Position numbers and translations under genes: made by a program
Source: DASQZT01 sp035638575
GTDB lineage: Bacteria > Acidobacteriota > Terriglobia > Bryobacterales > Bryobacteraceae
NCBI GenBank assembly: GCA_035638575.1
Contig: DASQZT010000013.1
Coordinates: 1 to 64,000 of the forward strand
Length of the DNA: 64,000 bases
Direction of reading: 5' to 3'
In this document: positions 44,394 to 54,300 of the stretch, one piece after another
How positions within the stretch are numbered: the stretch's first letter is position 1
Layout: every line of letters starts with the position of its first letter
The notes under the pieces: model-generated
The model's database searches: none
What the model saw: the letters and a program-made list of their open reading frames with translations, nothing else
Told to the model about the DNA's origin: nothing

Positions 44394-45833
44394 CTAACCC
44401 CCAGGGCGGCGCTTGTGCCAATCGGTGTGCGACTGAAACTCGCGGCCGACGGCGAGCAGGGTGTTCTCCGAGAACGGCACCCCCACAACCTGCAAGGCCA
44501 CGGGCAAGCGGTCGGCGAAGCCACAGGGCAGGACCAGCGCCGGGAGCCCGGCGAGGTTGCCGGCCTGGATGATGCCCTGGAAGCCCGGGGGTGGCTCGGG
44601 CGCGGAGGCGGCCGCGGGCGTGGCGCCACCGCCATCGAGGCGCTGCCCGATGGGGCTGGCGGGGCCGGAACGGCCGGGCGCGATCAGCACGTCGACTTCG
44701 GTGAAGAGGACCGAGAACGCTGCCTGGATCAGGCGGCGGAGGCGCATGGCTTTGAGGTAGTCCCTGGCGGGAAAGTCCAGGCTGGCTTTCAAGCCCGCGG
44801 CCTGCGCCTGGTCGGCGAGCTGATCTACCTTGCCGCTGGTGATGAGGGGCTCGAAGATGGAAGCCTGCTCCGCCGTCAGAATCGCGGAGAGGCACGGGCC
44901 GTAGGGGAACGGCGGCAGCTTCGTCTCGACCAGTTGCGCGCCGGCGTCTTTGAGAACCGCCAGCGCGGCGGCGAACGCGGGACGCGCGGAGGCTTCGGCG
45001 CGCTCGGCGAAATCGACGGGCGCGTAGCCCACTTTCAGGTCCTTCACGGGCCGCGCGTATTGCGGGGTGTAGTAGAAACTCTTGCCCGCGGAGCCCGGAT
45101 CTTTGCCATCTTTACCGGCGATGACCTGGAGGATCAGACCGCAATCCTCGGCGCTGCGGGCGAAGGGGCCGAGCTTGTCGAGGGTCCAGGAGAGCGCCAT
45201 GGCGCCGTAGCGGCTGACGAGGCCATAGGTGGGGCGAAGCGCGGTGACGCCGCAGAAGGAGGCGGGCGTGACGATGGAGCCCGAGGTCTCCGAGCCGATG
45301 GCGAAAGGCACGAGTCCCGCGGCGACGGCCGCGGCCGATCCGCTGGAAGAGCCGCCGGACCAGCGCGCGCGGTCCCACGGGTTGAGGCCCGGACCGGTGA
45401 GGGATGCCGAGGCATAACGGTATCCGCCTCCGCCGGCGAGCTCCACCATGGAGAGCTTGCCGGTGAGCACCGCGCCGACGCCATCGAGCTTGTCGACGAC
45501 GGTGGCGTTGTAATCGAAGACCTGGCCGGCATACGGTTTGGCGCCCCAGGTGGTGGGCTGGCCGGCGTAACTGAGCAGATCCTTGACGCCGTAGGGAATG
45601 CCTTGCAAGGGGCCGCGCAGTCGATCGCGCTTGAGTTCCTGGTCGACCTCCTTGGCTTTGCGGATGGCCTGCTGGGGGAGGCCGAGAGCGAGAGCGTTGT
45701 AGCGCGGCCCAAGCTGCTCGAGGCGGCCGGCGAAGGCGCGGGCGAGGTCTTCGGCGGAGAACTCCTTGTCTTTGAGGCGCGCGTTCAACTCGGGGATCGC
45801 GGCGAAGAAAACGTCATCACCAATTGCGGCCAT
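44394..45833 (-). CDS. Amidase signature family enzyme
   Basis: 479 residues. The Ser-Ser-Lys triad is visible: Lys in GIPYGVKDLLSYAG (about residue 82), the first Ser in WSGGSSSGSAAAVAAG (about residues 157-165) and the nucleophile Ser in IGSETSGSIVTPASFCGV. The C-terminal segment PVALQVVGVPFSENTLL is normal. Substrate unknown; GatA is unlikely because gatB/gatC are absent. Start 45833 is chosen at MAAIGDDVFF; it lies 7 bp after the small Tat-leader gene, in an aroDE-small ORF-amidase unit. Confidence 0.92.
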   Translation of the reverse strand: MAAIGDDVFFAAIPELNARLKDKEFSAEDLARAFAGRLEQLGPRYNALALGLPQQAIRKAKEVDQELKRDRLRGPLQGIPYGVKDLLSYAGQPTTWGAKPYAGQVFDYNATVVDKLDGVGAVLTGKLSMVELAGGGGYRYASASLTGPGLNPWDRARWSGGSSSGSAAAVAAGLVPFAIGSETSGSIVTPASFCGVTALRPTYGLVSRYGAMALSWTLDKLGPFARSAEDCGLILQVIAGKDGKDPGSAGKSFYYTPQYARPVKDLKVGYAPVDFAERAEASARPAFAAALAVLKDAGAQLVETKLPPFPYGPCLSAILTAEQASIFEPLITSGKVDQLADQAQAAGLKASLDFPARDYLKAMRLRRLIQAAFSVLFTEVDVLIAPGRSGPASPIGQRLDGGGATPAAASAPEPPPGFQGIIQAGNLAGLPALVLPCGFADRLPVALQVVGVPFSENTLLAVGREFQSHTDWHKRRPGG

Positions 45834-45840
45834 AACACTC

Positions 45841-46038
45841 TCAGGCTTTGAACTGGAAGGCCGGCTCGGTGGACATGGGGACGGCCTGTTTGGCCAGAGC
45901 CGCGCTGGTGGCCTCGAGGCGGTCGCGGGCGGCTTTGAGCTCGTCGTCGGGAGCGGCCGGCGTTTGCGGCAGAGCATTCCCGGCGGCGGCGGTGAGGACC
46001 GCGGCGGCGAGTTTGCGGCGGGTGAGCCGGGTGGTCAT
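45841..46038 (-). CDS. 65-residue protein with Tat-like leader, between aroDE and the amidase
   Basis: MTTRLTRRKLAAAVLTAAAG is a twin-arginine-like leader; the mature part is about 40 residues, helical (DDELKAARDRLEATSAALAK) and ending AVPMSTEPAFQFKA. It overlaps the aroDE stop by 4 bp and ends 7 bp before the amidase start, so the three are translated from one mRNA. The position right before an amidase and the short helix plus extended tail recall GatC-like accessory subunits, but there is no firm homology. No RBS can be separated from the aroDE end. Confidence 0.6.
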   Translation of the reverse strand: MTTRLTRRKLAAAVLTAAAGNALPQTPAAPDDELKAARDRLEATSAALAKQAVPMSTEPAFQFKA

Positions 46039-47543
46039 TTTTGGTGCACGAGGGCTTCGGCAGCGGCCTTCAGCATGACGGCACGCGGGGCCGATTCGCC
46101 GGTCCAGATTTCGAACTGCCGGACGGCCTGCTCGATGAACATTTCCAAGCCGGGGACGACAGCCTTGCCCTGCTGTTTGGCGCGGCGGAGCAGCTCGGTT
46201 TCGACCGGATTGTAGACCATGTCGAACACGACTTCCGCGGGAATGACGCCGTTGAAGAAGCACTCGTCGACGTGCGGAAACATGCCGAGGGGCGTGGCGT
46301 GGACCACGGCGTCGAAATGGCGCCCGGCGAGCTGCTCGCGCGCCAGGGCCTCGGCGCCGCAGACCTTGGAGAGGGCGCGGACGCGGTCGAGGTTGCGGCC
46401 CACGAGGGTGATCTTCGCGCCGGCGTCGGAAAGCGCGCAGGCCGCGCCGCGGGCCGCGCCGCCGTTGCCCACGATCAGCACGGAGGAAGCGCGCAGCCGC
46501 AACAGGCGGGAGAGCGGGCCGGTGATGCCGGCGGCGTCGGTGTTGGTGCCGCGCCATTTGCCGGCCTTGCGCCAGACGGTGTTGACCGCGCCGATGCGCC
46601 GCGCCAGGGGATCCACGGCATCGAGATAGCGGATGATCTTCTGCTTGTGCGGGATGGTGACGCTGAAGCCGGAGAGCGGGAGCTTGTCGGCCATGGAAAA
46701 GAAATCGCGCAGGTAGACCGGCGAAACGAGAAAGGGCAGATAGACCGCTTCCACGCGCCGCGATTGGAAAGCGCGGTTGTGCACGGCGGGCGAAATGGAG
46801 TGGCGGATGGGGTCGGCGATGACGCCGTAGATCTTGGCGTTTTTGCGCAGCTTTTCGACGCGGTAGAGATTCCGGAGGTAGCGCGCGCTGACCTGGCCGG
46901 CGGCGGTGCCTTCGGCGAACATGGGGGCGGCGTAGGTGAAAGCGGCGCCGAAGATGGGGGAGAGCACGCGGGTGGGGAAGCCGAGCTCGCCCATGGCCAG
47001 CACGATGAGCCGATGCTTGGGCAAGGCCCGGGCGGCGGAGAGGACGCGCACGTTGTCGGAGGGCTTGCGCGCCGTGGTGACGACCTTATAGGCGTCGGCG
47101 GGCACCCGCATGACGCGGCCGACGACCGTGTCCATGGGGGGCGTGGCTTCGTAGTTGTGATAGGAGACGATAACGTGGGCGCGGCCGCGGAACTGTCCCA
47201 TCCGTTCCTGGGCGACCTCGGCGGTTTCGATTTCGACATCGATGGCCTGGGCGCCGTTGTGGACGGCGAGGTCGAGAACGGCGAGCTGTTCCTCGATGCT
47301 GCCGTTGAATTTTCCATGGTTCTGGTGGCGGCGGCAGGTGGCCAGGATCATGCAATCGGGAAACTGCTCGAGGAAAGGGCGAATGGCCTCAGCGCCGAGG
47401 CAAGGGTGATCGAGGAAGTCCAGGCGGAATTCGAGGAAAGGCTCGCCAGCCTCGGCCTCATGACGGGCGTGGTCGAGGAGGGTTGGAACGTCTGGAAGAC
47501 CCAACGCGATGCATATGCGCGGGAGCGACCTGATCTGCGCCAT
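46035..47543 (-). CDS. aroDE: Bifunctional 3-dehydroquinate dehydratase / shikimate dehydrogenase
   Basis: 502 residues, a fusion of two consecutive shikimate-pathway enzymes. Residues about 8-225 are a type I dehydroquinase: EFRLDFLD, the catalytic His in HVIVSYHNYEATP and the Schiff-base Lys in DAYKVVTTARKPSDN. Residues about 237-500 are shikimate dehydrogenase: YGVIADPIRHSISPAVHN, NTDAAGITG and the NADP-binding VGNGGAARGAACALSDAG. Plants and several bacterial groups carry the same fusion. It heads an operon with the small Tat-leader protein and the amidase. Confidence 0.96.
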   Translation of the reverse strand: MAQIRSLPRICIALGLPDVPTLLDHARHEAEAGEPFLEFRLDFLDHPCLGAEAIRPFLEQFPDCMILATCRRHQNHGKFNGSIEEQLAVLDLAVHNGAQAIDVEIETAEVAQERMGQFRGRAHVIVSYHNYEATPPMDTVVGRVMRVPADAYKVVTTARKPSDNVRVLSAARALPKHRLIVLAMGELGFPTRVLSPIFGAAFTYAAPMFAEGTAAGQVSARYLRNLYRVEKLRKNAKIYGVIADPIRHSISPAVHNRAFQSRRVEAVYLPFLVSPVYLRDFFSMADKLPLSGFSVTIPHKQKIIRYLDAVDPLARRIGAVNTVWRKAGKWRGTNTDAAGITGPLSRLLRLRASSVLIVGNGGAARGAACALSDAGAKITLVGRNLDRVRALSKVCGAEALAREQLAGRHFDAVVHATPLGMFPHVDECFFNGVIPAEVVFDMVYNPVETELLRRAKQQGKAVVPGLEMFIEQAVRQFEIWTGESAPRAVMLKAAAEALVHQK

Positions 47544-47544
47544 C

Positions 47545-48402
47545 TTACCTTAAAGGAATCCCTAGAATACCACAGGGGAATGGGGGTACCCGGACGGGGT
47601 GGCGGGTGTGGCCGGCGGTGCCCGGACGAGGTGGCGGGTGTGGCCGGCAGCGGGGACGAGGAGCAAAATAAGCGAGCAAACCCAATCCCGAAAACGGATA
47701 TTCAGGGATGGAACTCCTTTGCCGGCGAGTACAGGCCGGGAGATGATCCCGCTGCATGAGCTGCTGCTGGTTGAACGACTGGATCGTAGCGGCAATCCCG
47801 AGGGTGCTCGAACGCCGCGGGAAGACCTCGTCGCGAAGAAAGCGGTAGCCCTGGCGCCGCCTCCGATCGAGATCAACCGGCTCCAGGGTCTGCCAATAGT
47901 CCTGGATCTCACGTTTCAAAGCTTCGAACATCTGGTGGTCACCGGCGCCGGACAGCGGCCCGTTGTCGGCAAGCAAGGACTCGATTCGTGAATTGGCATC
48001 GATCAGCGCCCTCCTGCTCTGTTCCGCTTTGACCCGATCGGGCTCCAGAAGGTAATCCCGAATGTAAGTGCCGGAGAGGTATACCGCCGCGCGGATTTCG
48101 TCCAGTTGCTGGTTCTTCGCAAGAAACTGCCGCAGAGTGGTTTGATCGCCGACCGGGAGTTCGGAGAGCGCATGAAAAGCGCTCAGCCCCGACAGGATGA
48201 GGAGGACCAGCAGCACGCCAAAACCGAGGACCAGACCGCCTCGTATGGTCAGCAGCCGCACTCCCGCCCGCGGATTCGAAGAGGCGGATCCGCCGGGCGG
48301 CGCACCAACGCCCGCGACGTGGACACGCGGTTGCACAGGCGCGCCTTCAACCCGGCGCGGCACCGCTGCGTTGAGGGGGAATGACGCCTTTTCGAACGGC
48401 AT
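47545..48402 (-). pseudogene. Truncated sensor histidine kinase (N-terminal sensor part only)
   Basis: The frame encodes a membrane helix (GGLVLGFGVLLVLLILSGL) and a helical sensor region of the four-helix-bundle type (FLAKNQQLDEIRAAVYLSG, YIRDYLLEPDRVKAEQSRRA, up to SFNQQQLMQRD, about 47740). After that it becomes an unrelated Pro/Arg-rich tail through a 32-bp tandem repeat, and no HAMP, HisKA or ATPase domain follows. It overlaps the response-regulator end by 56 bp, the normal regulator-kinase arrangement, so this is probably the decayed partner of that regulator. Confidence 0.7.
47585..47648. repeat. Two tandem 32-bp GC-rich units
   Basis: Unit 1 is 47585-47616 and unit 2 is 47617-47648; they differ at two positions (A/G at unit position 4 and G/A at 13), and a third, degenerate partial copy starts at 47649. 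They lie where the kinase gene loses homology, between it and aroDE. Possibly the scar or junction of the deletion. Confidence 0.75.
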
Positions 48403-49024
48403 ACAGAATCAAGTCGGCCACGCTGTGGAGGTTCAGTTTCTGAAAGATGTGTTGGCGGTGGGAGATCACAGTGGTAGGGCTAAGGCCGAGAACATTTGCG
48501 ACATCTTTGTTGGCCGCACCTTCCGCCAGGAGTTGCAGGATCTCGCGTTCGCGGTTCGTGAGAAGCTCGTAGGCGTCTTCTACGTCCTCACGCTGAAGAT
48601 ATCGTGTATAGTCGTCCGCCAGGATTCGACTCACTTTGGGACTAAAGAACGCCTTTCCCTGACTGACCGCACGCACGGCATCGACGATTTCGGATTCGGC
48701 CGAGCTTTTCAGGACATATCCCCGCGCACCAGCCCTGAGCGCGCTCAGGAGATAGCACTCGTCCGCATGGACGGTCAACACCACAATCTGAGTATCGTGC
48801 AATGTCGCGGAGATCTGCCGGGCCGCCTCAATACCGTTGAGGTTTGGCATTCCAATGTCAAGAATGACGACATGAGGGCGTTCGCGCAGTGCGGCCTCGA
48901 TCGCTTGCCTGCCGTCGCACGCTTCGGCAATCACCTCGAACCCGGGTTCGTGCTCCAGCAGCGTGCGTAAGCCCCGGCGTATGATTGCATGATCATCTGC
49001 GATCAGTATGCGGATTGGGCCCAT
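48347..49024 (-). CDS. NarL/FixJ-type response regulator
   Basis: 225 residues from ATG 49024 (MGPIRILIADDHAIIRRGL); the 25 codons upstream are unlikely. Receiver domain: acidic pair in ADDH, phospho-Asp in HVVILDIGMPNLNG (about residue 54), Thr in VVLTVHADE and Lys in GYVLKSSAE. C-terminal LuxR-type HTH: LTNREREILQLLAEGAANKD and VISHRQHIFQKLNLHS. A DNA-binding regulator; its cognate kinase directly downstream is truncated, so it would need another phosphodonor. Confidence 0.93.
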   Translation of the reverse strand: MGPIRILIADDHAIIRRGLRTLLEHEPGFEVIAEACDGRQAIEAALRERPHVVILDIGMPNLNGIEAARQISATLHDTQIVVLTVHADECYLLSALRAGARGYVLKSSAESEIVDAVRAVSQGKAFFSPKVSRILADDYTRYLQREDVEDAYELLTNREREILQLLAEGAANKDVANVLGLSPTTVISHRQHIFQKLNLHSVADLILYAVRKGVIPPQRSGAAPG

Positions 49025-49335
49025 GGTGACACCAGTAGCGGCCGGACGATCTTTCCCGGTGACAGCCGAAATCGTCAGGCCAGCTAAGCTCGGATTCATA
49101 ATACGTTATCCCAACCCGCCTGGTGAATACCATGAAGAGAGTATTTTTGACTCCGAATTCGGTGGAGGCAGGCCTGGCTTGTCCTCATCGCTCCATGGAT
49201 TTTCGTCCAAAACTCCCCTAAGGACGGTATGGGCCGCAGGCCGCTCTTCTCATTACGATGGGAAGCGGCCTGGAAAACAGGCTGCCATGATCAAGAACGT
49301 GTTTTAACGCACATTCCTCAGTCCTGCTTTCGCAT
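49025..49335. other. Intergenic region between response regulator and efflux operon
   Basis: 311 bp between divergent genes, so it should hold both promoters. No consensus -35/-10 pair stands out. The clearest structure is an inverted repeat at 49237-49272; otherwise nothing recognisable. Confidence 0.6.
49237..49272. repeat. Inverted repeat upstream of the rraA-RND operon
   Basis: CAGGCCGCT (49237-49245) and AGCGGCCTG (49264-49272), perfect 9-bp arms, 18 nt apart, 64 bp before the rraA ATG. No U-tract on either side, so it is not a standard terminator; it may be an operator or leader structure. Confidence 0.5.
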
Positions 49336-50049
49336 ATGTTGCCATCAAACAGTGACCTCCCGCCCGAGGTGCTCGAGAGACTGAGGCAGTTCGACACCTG
49401 TACGCTGTCCAACGCCATCGAGCGGCTGGACATTCGCCCACGGAACGAAGGCTTCATCAGCGGGGCGATTACGTGCAGATTCCAACAATTGGAGCCAGTA
49501 ATCGGATACGCAGTCACAGCCAGGATGCGGTCATCCATGATGCCGATCAAAGGGCGTTGCTATTACGAAAACCCAGATTGGTGGAGCTACGTGGCCAGTC
49601 TTGCCGGCCCCCGAATCGTGGTGATTCAGGACGCCGACCAACCAACCGGAGTAGGTGCGCTGTTCGGGGAGGCTTACGCACGTATCTCGCGCGCGCTGGG
49701 CTGCGTGGCTTGTGTGACCGACGGCGCGGTGCGGGATCTTCCGGGAATCGAGGCCCTCGGTTTCCAGTTGTTCGCCGGCGGTGTCTCGGTTTCCCACGCC
49801 TACGCGCACGTCGTGGATTTCGGCGAACCCGTCGAGATCGGAGGTTTGCGGATCTCTCCCGGGGATCTTCTCCACGGCGATCTGCATGGGGTGCACATGG
49901 TCCCGATCGACGCCGCCCGCCAGTTGCCTCCTATTGCCGAGCAGGTTTTGCGAGGCGACCGGGAGTTATTCGAGTTGACCGAACGAGAAGATTTCTCCGT
50001 GGATATGCTGCCCGCCCGGTCGGAAGAAGGAGTGGATAAACGTCTATGA
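49336..50049 (+). CDS. RraA-family protein (HMG/CHA aldolase-like)
   Basis: 237 residues of the RraA fold. Family motifs are LRQFDTCTLSNAIERLDI at the N-terminus, the ligand region QDADQPTGVGALFGE and GCVACVTDGAVRDLPGIEAL (about residues 118-137). A PVEIGGLRISPGDLLHGDLHG segment completes it. Relatives are 4-hydroxy-4-methyl-2-oxoglutarate aldolases, oxaloacetate decarboxylases or RNase E inhibitors; the DGxxRD motif is present, so aldolase/decarboxylase activity is plausible. It is coupled to the membrane-fusion protein by a 4-bp overlap. Confidence 0.87.
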   Translation: MLPSNSDLPPEVLERLRQFDTCTLSNAIERLDIRPRNEGFISGAITCRFQQLEPVIGYAVTARMRSSMMPIKGRCYYENPDWWSYVASLAGPRIVVIQDADQPTGVGALFGEAYARISRALGCVACVTDGAVRDLPGIEALGFQLFAGGVSVSHAYAHVVDFGEPVEIGGLRISPGDLLHGDLHGVHMVPIDAARQLPPIAEQVLRGDRELFELTEREDFSVDMLPARSEEGVDKRL

Positions 50050-51326
50050 AAACGAAGATCAGGGCCGCGAGCGAAGCGCCCTCCGTTGCGGCATGTCCCC
50101 CGCTGCCGGTCCTGGCCGTCATTTTGACGCTGCTGGTATGCCTCGGCGGATGCTCCAGACCCCAAGCCGTGAGTGCCGACAACGGAAACGAACCGGAGTC
50201 GGTTACGACCGTCGGGTTCACAACAGTCACGCGGAAGCCAATCATGAGACAGCTTACCGTTTCTTCGGAGCTCGTACCATTCCAGGAGATCGATGTGTAT
50301 GCGAAGGAGGCAGGCTACGTGAAGGACCTGCTGGTGGACTACGGCACGCGGGTAGAGAAGGGGCAGTTGATGGCCGTCCTGGAGATTCCGGAACTGGAGA
50401 TACAGCTGCAGCAGGATGCCGCTGCTATCGCGAGTGCGGCAGAACGGGTCGTTCACGCACAACACGAGCTGGACCGCCTGGAGGCGCAGCACCGCGTCGC
50501 TCATTTGCAGGCCGATCGACTGACCGGCGTGGCAAAGACACGCCCCGGCCTGGTGGCACAGCAGGAGATCGATGATTTCCAGGGCAAGGACCTGGCACTG
50601 GAAGCCCAGGTGGAAGGCGGAAAATCAGCCTATCAAACGGCCAAGAGCCAGTTAGACGAGGCTAAGGCGAAACAGCAACGCGACGGAGTGATGTTCGACT
50701 ACGCCAAAATCACAGCTCCCTTCGCGGGCGTGGTGACTCAGCGATACGCCAACCAGGGAACCCTGATGCAGTCGGGCACCAACTCGAGCACACAAGCCCT
50801 GCCTTTGGTTCGGCTCTCTCAAGACGACAAATTCCGTCTCGTGATTCCCGTACCGGAGTCCTATGTGAAGTACATCCACGTCGGCGATCCCGTGCGAGTT
50901 CACATCCCATCCTTGAACAAGGTTGTCCCGGGCAGCGTCATACGATTCTCCGTGAACGTCACCGCCGATACGCGCACCATGCATACGGAAGTGGACGTGC
51001 TCAATCCTTCTCACGCTCTAATGCCAGGACTCTACGCCGAGGCGACTCTGACGTTGGAGCGGAAGAACTCCGCCCTCGTCCTACCGCTTCAGGCGGTAAA
51101 CCAGGCAGGTAACCAGGCCACCATCTTTCTGGTCGATCCGAATAACACGCTGCAGGAACGTAAGATTGCGCTCGGATTGCAGACCGCCACCGACGCTGAA
51201 GTCTTGAGCGGCCTCAATGAAGGCGATCGCGTGGTGGTCAGCGACCGCAGCGGCCTGAAAGCCGGCCTGCATGTGAAGCCGCAAGCGATCGAAGTTGCCC
51301 AATATGAGACAGGAACCGCACAGTAA
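50046..51326 (+). CDS. RND efflux periplasmic adaptor lipoprotein
   Basis: 426 residues. A lipoprotein signal with lipobox LGGC (about residue 36) tethers it to the membrane. The lipoyl half-motifs VYAKEAGYVKDLLVDYGTRV and ITAPFAGVVTQRYANQGTL bracket a long helical hairpin (about residues 115-210). Beta-barrel and membrane-proximal domains follow (PLVRLSQDDKFRLVIPVPES, VLPLQAVNQAGNQATIFLV). It links the two RND permeases to the TolC-like channel. Second gene of the efflux operon. Confidence 0.95.
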   Translation: MKTKIRAASEAPSVAACPPLPVLAVILTLLVCLGGCSRPQAVSADNGNEPESVTTVGFTTVTRKPIMRQLTVSSELVPFQEIDVYAKEAGYVKDLLVDYGTRVEKGQLMAVLEIPELEIQLQQDAAAIASAAERVVHAQHELDRLEAQHRVAHLQADRLTGVAKTRPGLVAQQEIDDFQGKDLALEAQVEGGKSAYQTAKSQLDEAKAKQQRDGVMFDYAKITAPFAGVVTQRYANQGTLMQSGTNSSTQALPLVRLSQDDKFRLVIPVPESYVKYIHVGDPVRVHIPSLNKVVPGSVIRFSVNVTADTRTMHTEVDVLNPSHALMPGLYAEATLTLERKNSALVLPLQAVNQAGNQATIFLVDPNNTLQERKIALGLQTATDAEVLSGLNEGDRVVVSDRSGLKAGLHVKPQAIEVAQYETGTAQ

Positions 51327-51348
51327 CCGCTCCTCGGGATAAGTTCTC

Positions 51349-54300
51349 ATGTCGCGTTTTTCCATTCGGAATCCGTATTTTATCGTGGTGGTCTGTTTGG
51401 CCCTCATGGTCATCGGGGCTACCAGCTTCGCGCACATGCCCGTGGATCTCTTCCCGGCTATTAATCTGCCGGAAGTTGTGGTGGCGACCTTTTATTCCGG
51501 AATGCCGCCGCAGGACATAGAAACCGATATCACCAACCCCCTCGAACGGTTCTTCACGCTGGCGTCGGGCATCGATCACATGGAATCACGCTCGCTGCTT
51601 GGCGTGAGTATCATCAAGGTGTACTTTCAGCCGGGAACAGACGCGGACGCCGACGTCACCGAACTGTCGAATCTCGCGCTCGCCGACTTGAAACGCCTGC
51701 CGCCCGGCACTTTGCCACCCGTGGTCTTGAAGTTCGACGCCTCCAGCCTACCGGTGTGTCTGGTGACATTGAAAGGCGAAGGGCTCACGCAGACCCAGTT
51801 GCACGACGTTGGGCAGTTTACCATCCGCAACCAGATAGCTGTTGTCAAGGGAGCCGAGATCCCGCCGCCCTTCGGGGGGAAATACCGCCAGGCCATGGTC
51901 TACGTCGATCCATACAAGTTGCTTTCACGGCAACTGAGCTTAATGGATGTAGTCACCGCCTTGAACAAAAGCAATCTCATCCTTCCGGCCGGCGATGTGA
52001 AAATGGGGCCGTTTGACTATTACGTCTACTCCAACAGCCTGGTGAAACGCGTTCAGGACCTCAATGCAATTCCGATCAGGACCAAGCGCGAGAGTTGGGT
52101 CTCCATCGGCGACATCGGCGAAGCGCGGGATGCCAACCAGATCCAGTACAACATCGTCCGCGTGGACGGCCAGCGTTCCGTCTATCTGCCCATTATGAAG
52201 CAGGGCGGCGACACCAACACGATCCAGGTCGTAAACGGCATCAAGGAGATGATCGGGGAGCTTTTCGATACTCCGAAGCAACTCGTACCCACGGTCGTCT
52301 TTGACCAGTCTGTGTTTGTCAAAGAGGCGATACTGACCCTTCTGGAAGAGGGCTTGATCGGGCTGGCGCTCACCAGCCTGATGATCCTCATCTTTCTGGG
52401 CAGCATGCGCGCAACGCTGGCCGTCTTCCTCTCGATCCCCCTTTCCGCGGTAGCGACTTTCGTAGTCCTCTTCTTCATGGGCAGCACCATCAACACCATG
52501 ATTCTGGGCGGACTGGCGCTGGCCTTTTCGCGCGTGATCGATAACTCGGTCATCGCACTCGAGAACATATACCGGCACCTGGAAATGGGGGCGTCACCCG
52601 AAATGGCCGCGGAGCGAGGCGGCTCTGAAGTCAGCCTCGCCGTTCTCGCCGCCACCCTCACCACTGTTGTGGTCTTCTTTCCAGTGACCTTTTTGTACGG
52701 CGTCAGCAAGTTCCTGTTCTCAGCTCTGGCCGTTGCAGTGGCCATCTCCCTATTTGCGTCGTACTTCGTGGCGATGACGGTGATCCCGCTGTTTTGCTCT
52801 CGTTTTCTCAAAGGCTTTCACCAATCGCAAGAGGAAGAACGCGGCGGCGGCCTAAATGCGCGGTTCAATCGCATGTTCAACCATCTGCTGGATTACTATG
52901 AGCGCTGGGTGCGGCGCGCCCTGCGGCGCCCGATGGCCACGGTTGGACTGTTGACCGGAGTCTTTGGAGCGAGCCTTGCAATCTATCCGCTGCTGGGTGT
53001 GGCGTTTTTTCCCCAAACGGACGCGGGCCAGTTCACGATCAATCTAAAGGCCCCGACCGGTACGCGCATAGAAGCTACCGAAGCCTACGCCGCTGAAGTC
53101 GAGGCCCTGGCTCGCCAGGTCGTCAGTCCGGCCGACTTCAAAATGATCGTCTCCAATATCGGAGTCGTGCCCGACTTTTCCGCGCTTTACACCACCAACG
53201 CAGGACCGTACACCGCGACTATCCAGGTGGCATTGAGCGACTCTCACCGCGTGAGCAGCTTCGAGTATATGGACCGGCTGCGCCGCCAGATCAGCAACAA
53301 GCGCCCGGAGCTCCGCACATTCGTGTCCAGCGGATCGATGGTGGACGCGATTCTGAACATGGGCGCCCCCGCGCCGATCGACGTTCAGGTAAGCAGCCGG
53401 GACCTGGATGTTACTTACAACGCCGCCGCCGATCTCGCTGCAAAGATCCGCAGACTAGACGGGGTCGGCCAAGTTTACATTCCGCAAGACATGAACTATC
53501 CGGCCATTCGACTCAAAGTGAATCGCATCCACGCGTCCGAGCTCGGCCTTACCCAGAAGGAGATCGTCGATAACGTCATAACGGCTCTCAATTCGAACAC
53601 CATGATTGCTCCTAATTATTGGGTGGACCACCAGACCGGCAACGACTACTTTTTGACCGTCCAGTACTATGAGACCGGCCATTCCGCGATCCACAACTTC
53701 GTCGATTTGACGCAAATCCCCTTGCGCCACCGTGAGGACGATAGCCGCCCGTCGACACCCGGCCGCGAGTTTCAGGCTGTCCAGGGCACGCGGCCGGTCA
53801 CAACCCTGTCAGACGTCGCCGGCGTGGAGTTTGTCCAGTCTCCCACGGAGATCGATCACTATCAGATTCAGCGCGTCGCGGACGTGTATGTCACTCCGGC
53901 TGGAGAGGACCTGGGTAAGGTATCAGGACAGATCAACAGACTGCTGGCGGCGCAACAGCTTCCCGCCGGCATCCGCACCAATCTGCGCGGCATGGTGCAG
54001 GCCATGCATGAATCTTTTAACAGTTTCGCGCTGGGCTTGTCGCTGTCCGTGATTCTTCTGTACCTCATTCTGGTGGCGCAATTCCGGTCCTTCAAAGATC
54101 CCTTCCTGATCATGCTGGCCATCCCGATGGGGCTTATCGGGGTGTTAGTCGCCCTCCCCCTGACCCACACTACCCTCAACGTGATGTCACTCATGGGCGT
54201 TTTGATGCTGGTTGGAATCGCCGCTTCAAACAGCATCTTGATCGTAGACTTTGCGCATCGGCTGCGGGAGCAGGGCCAATCCGTGGAGGATGCCATCATT

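Noticed and set aside
44394..46038. Amidase plus small protein as a GatCAB-type amidotransferase
   Set aside because: No gatB is present, and the small protein has a Tat-like leader and no clear GatC signature.
46041..47759. A 572-codon plus-strand open frame across aroDE
   Set aside because: Gly/Asp/Ala-rich antisense product with no motif; aroDE on the other strand is certain.
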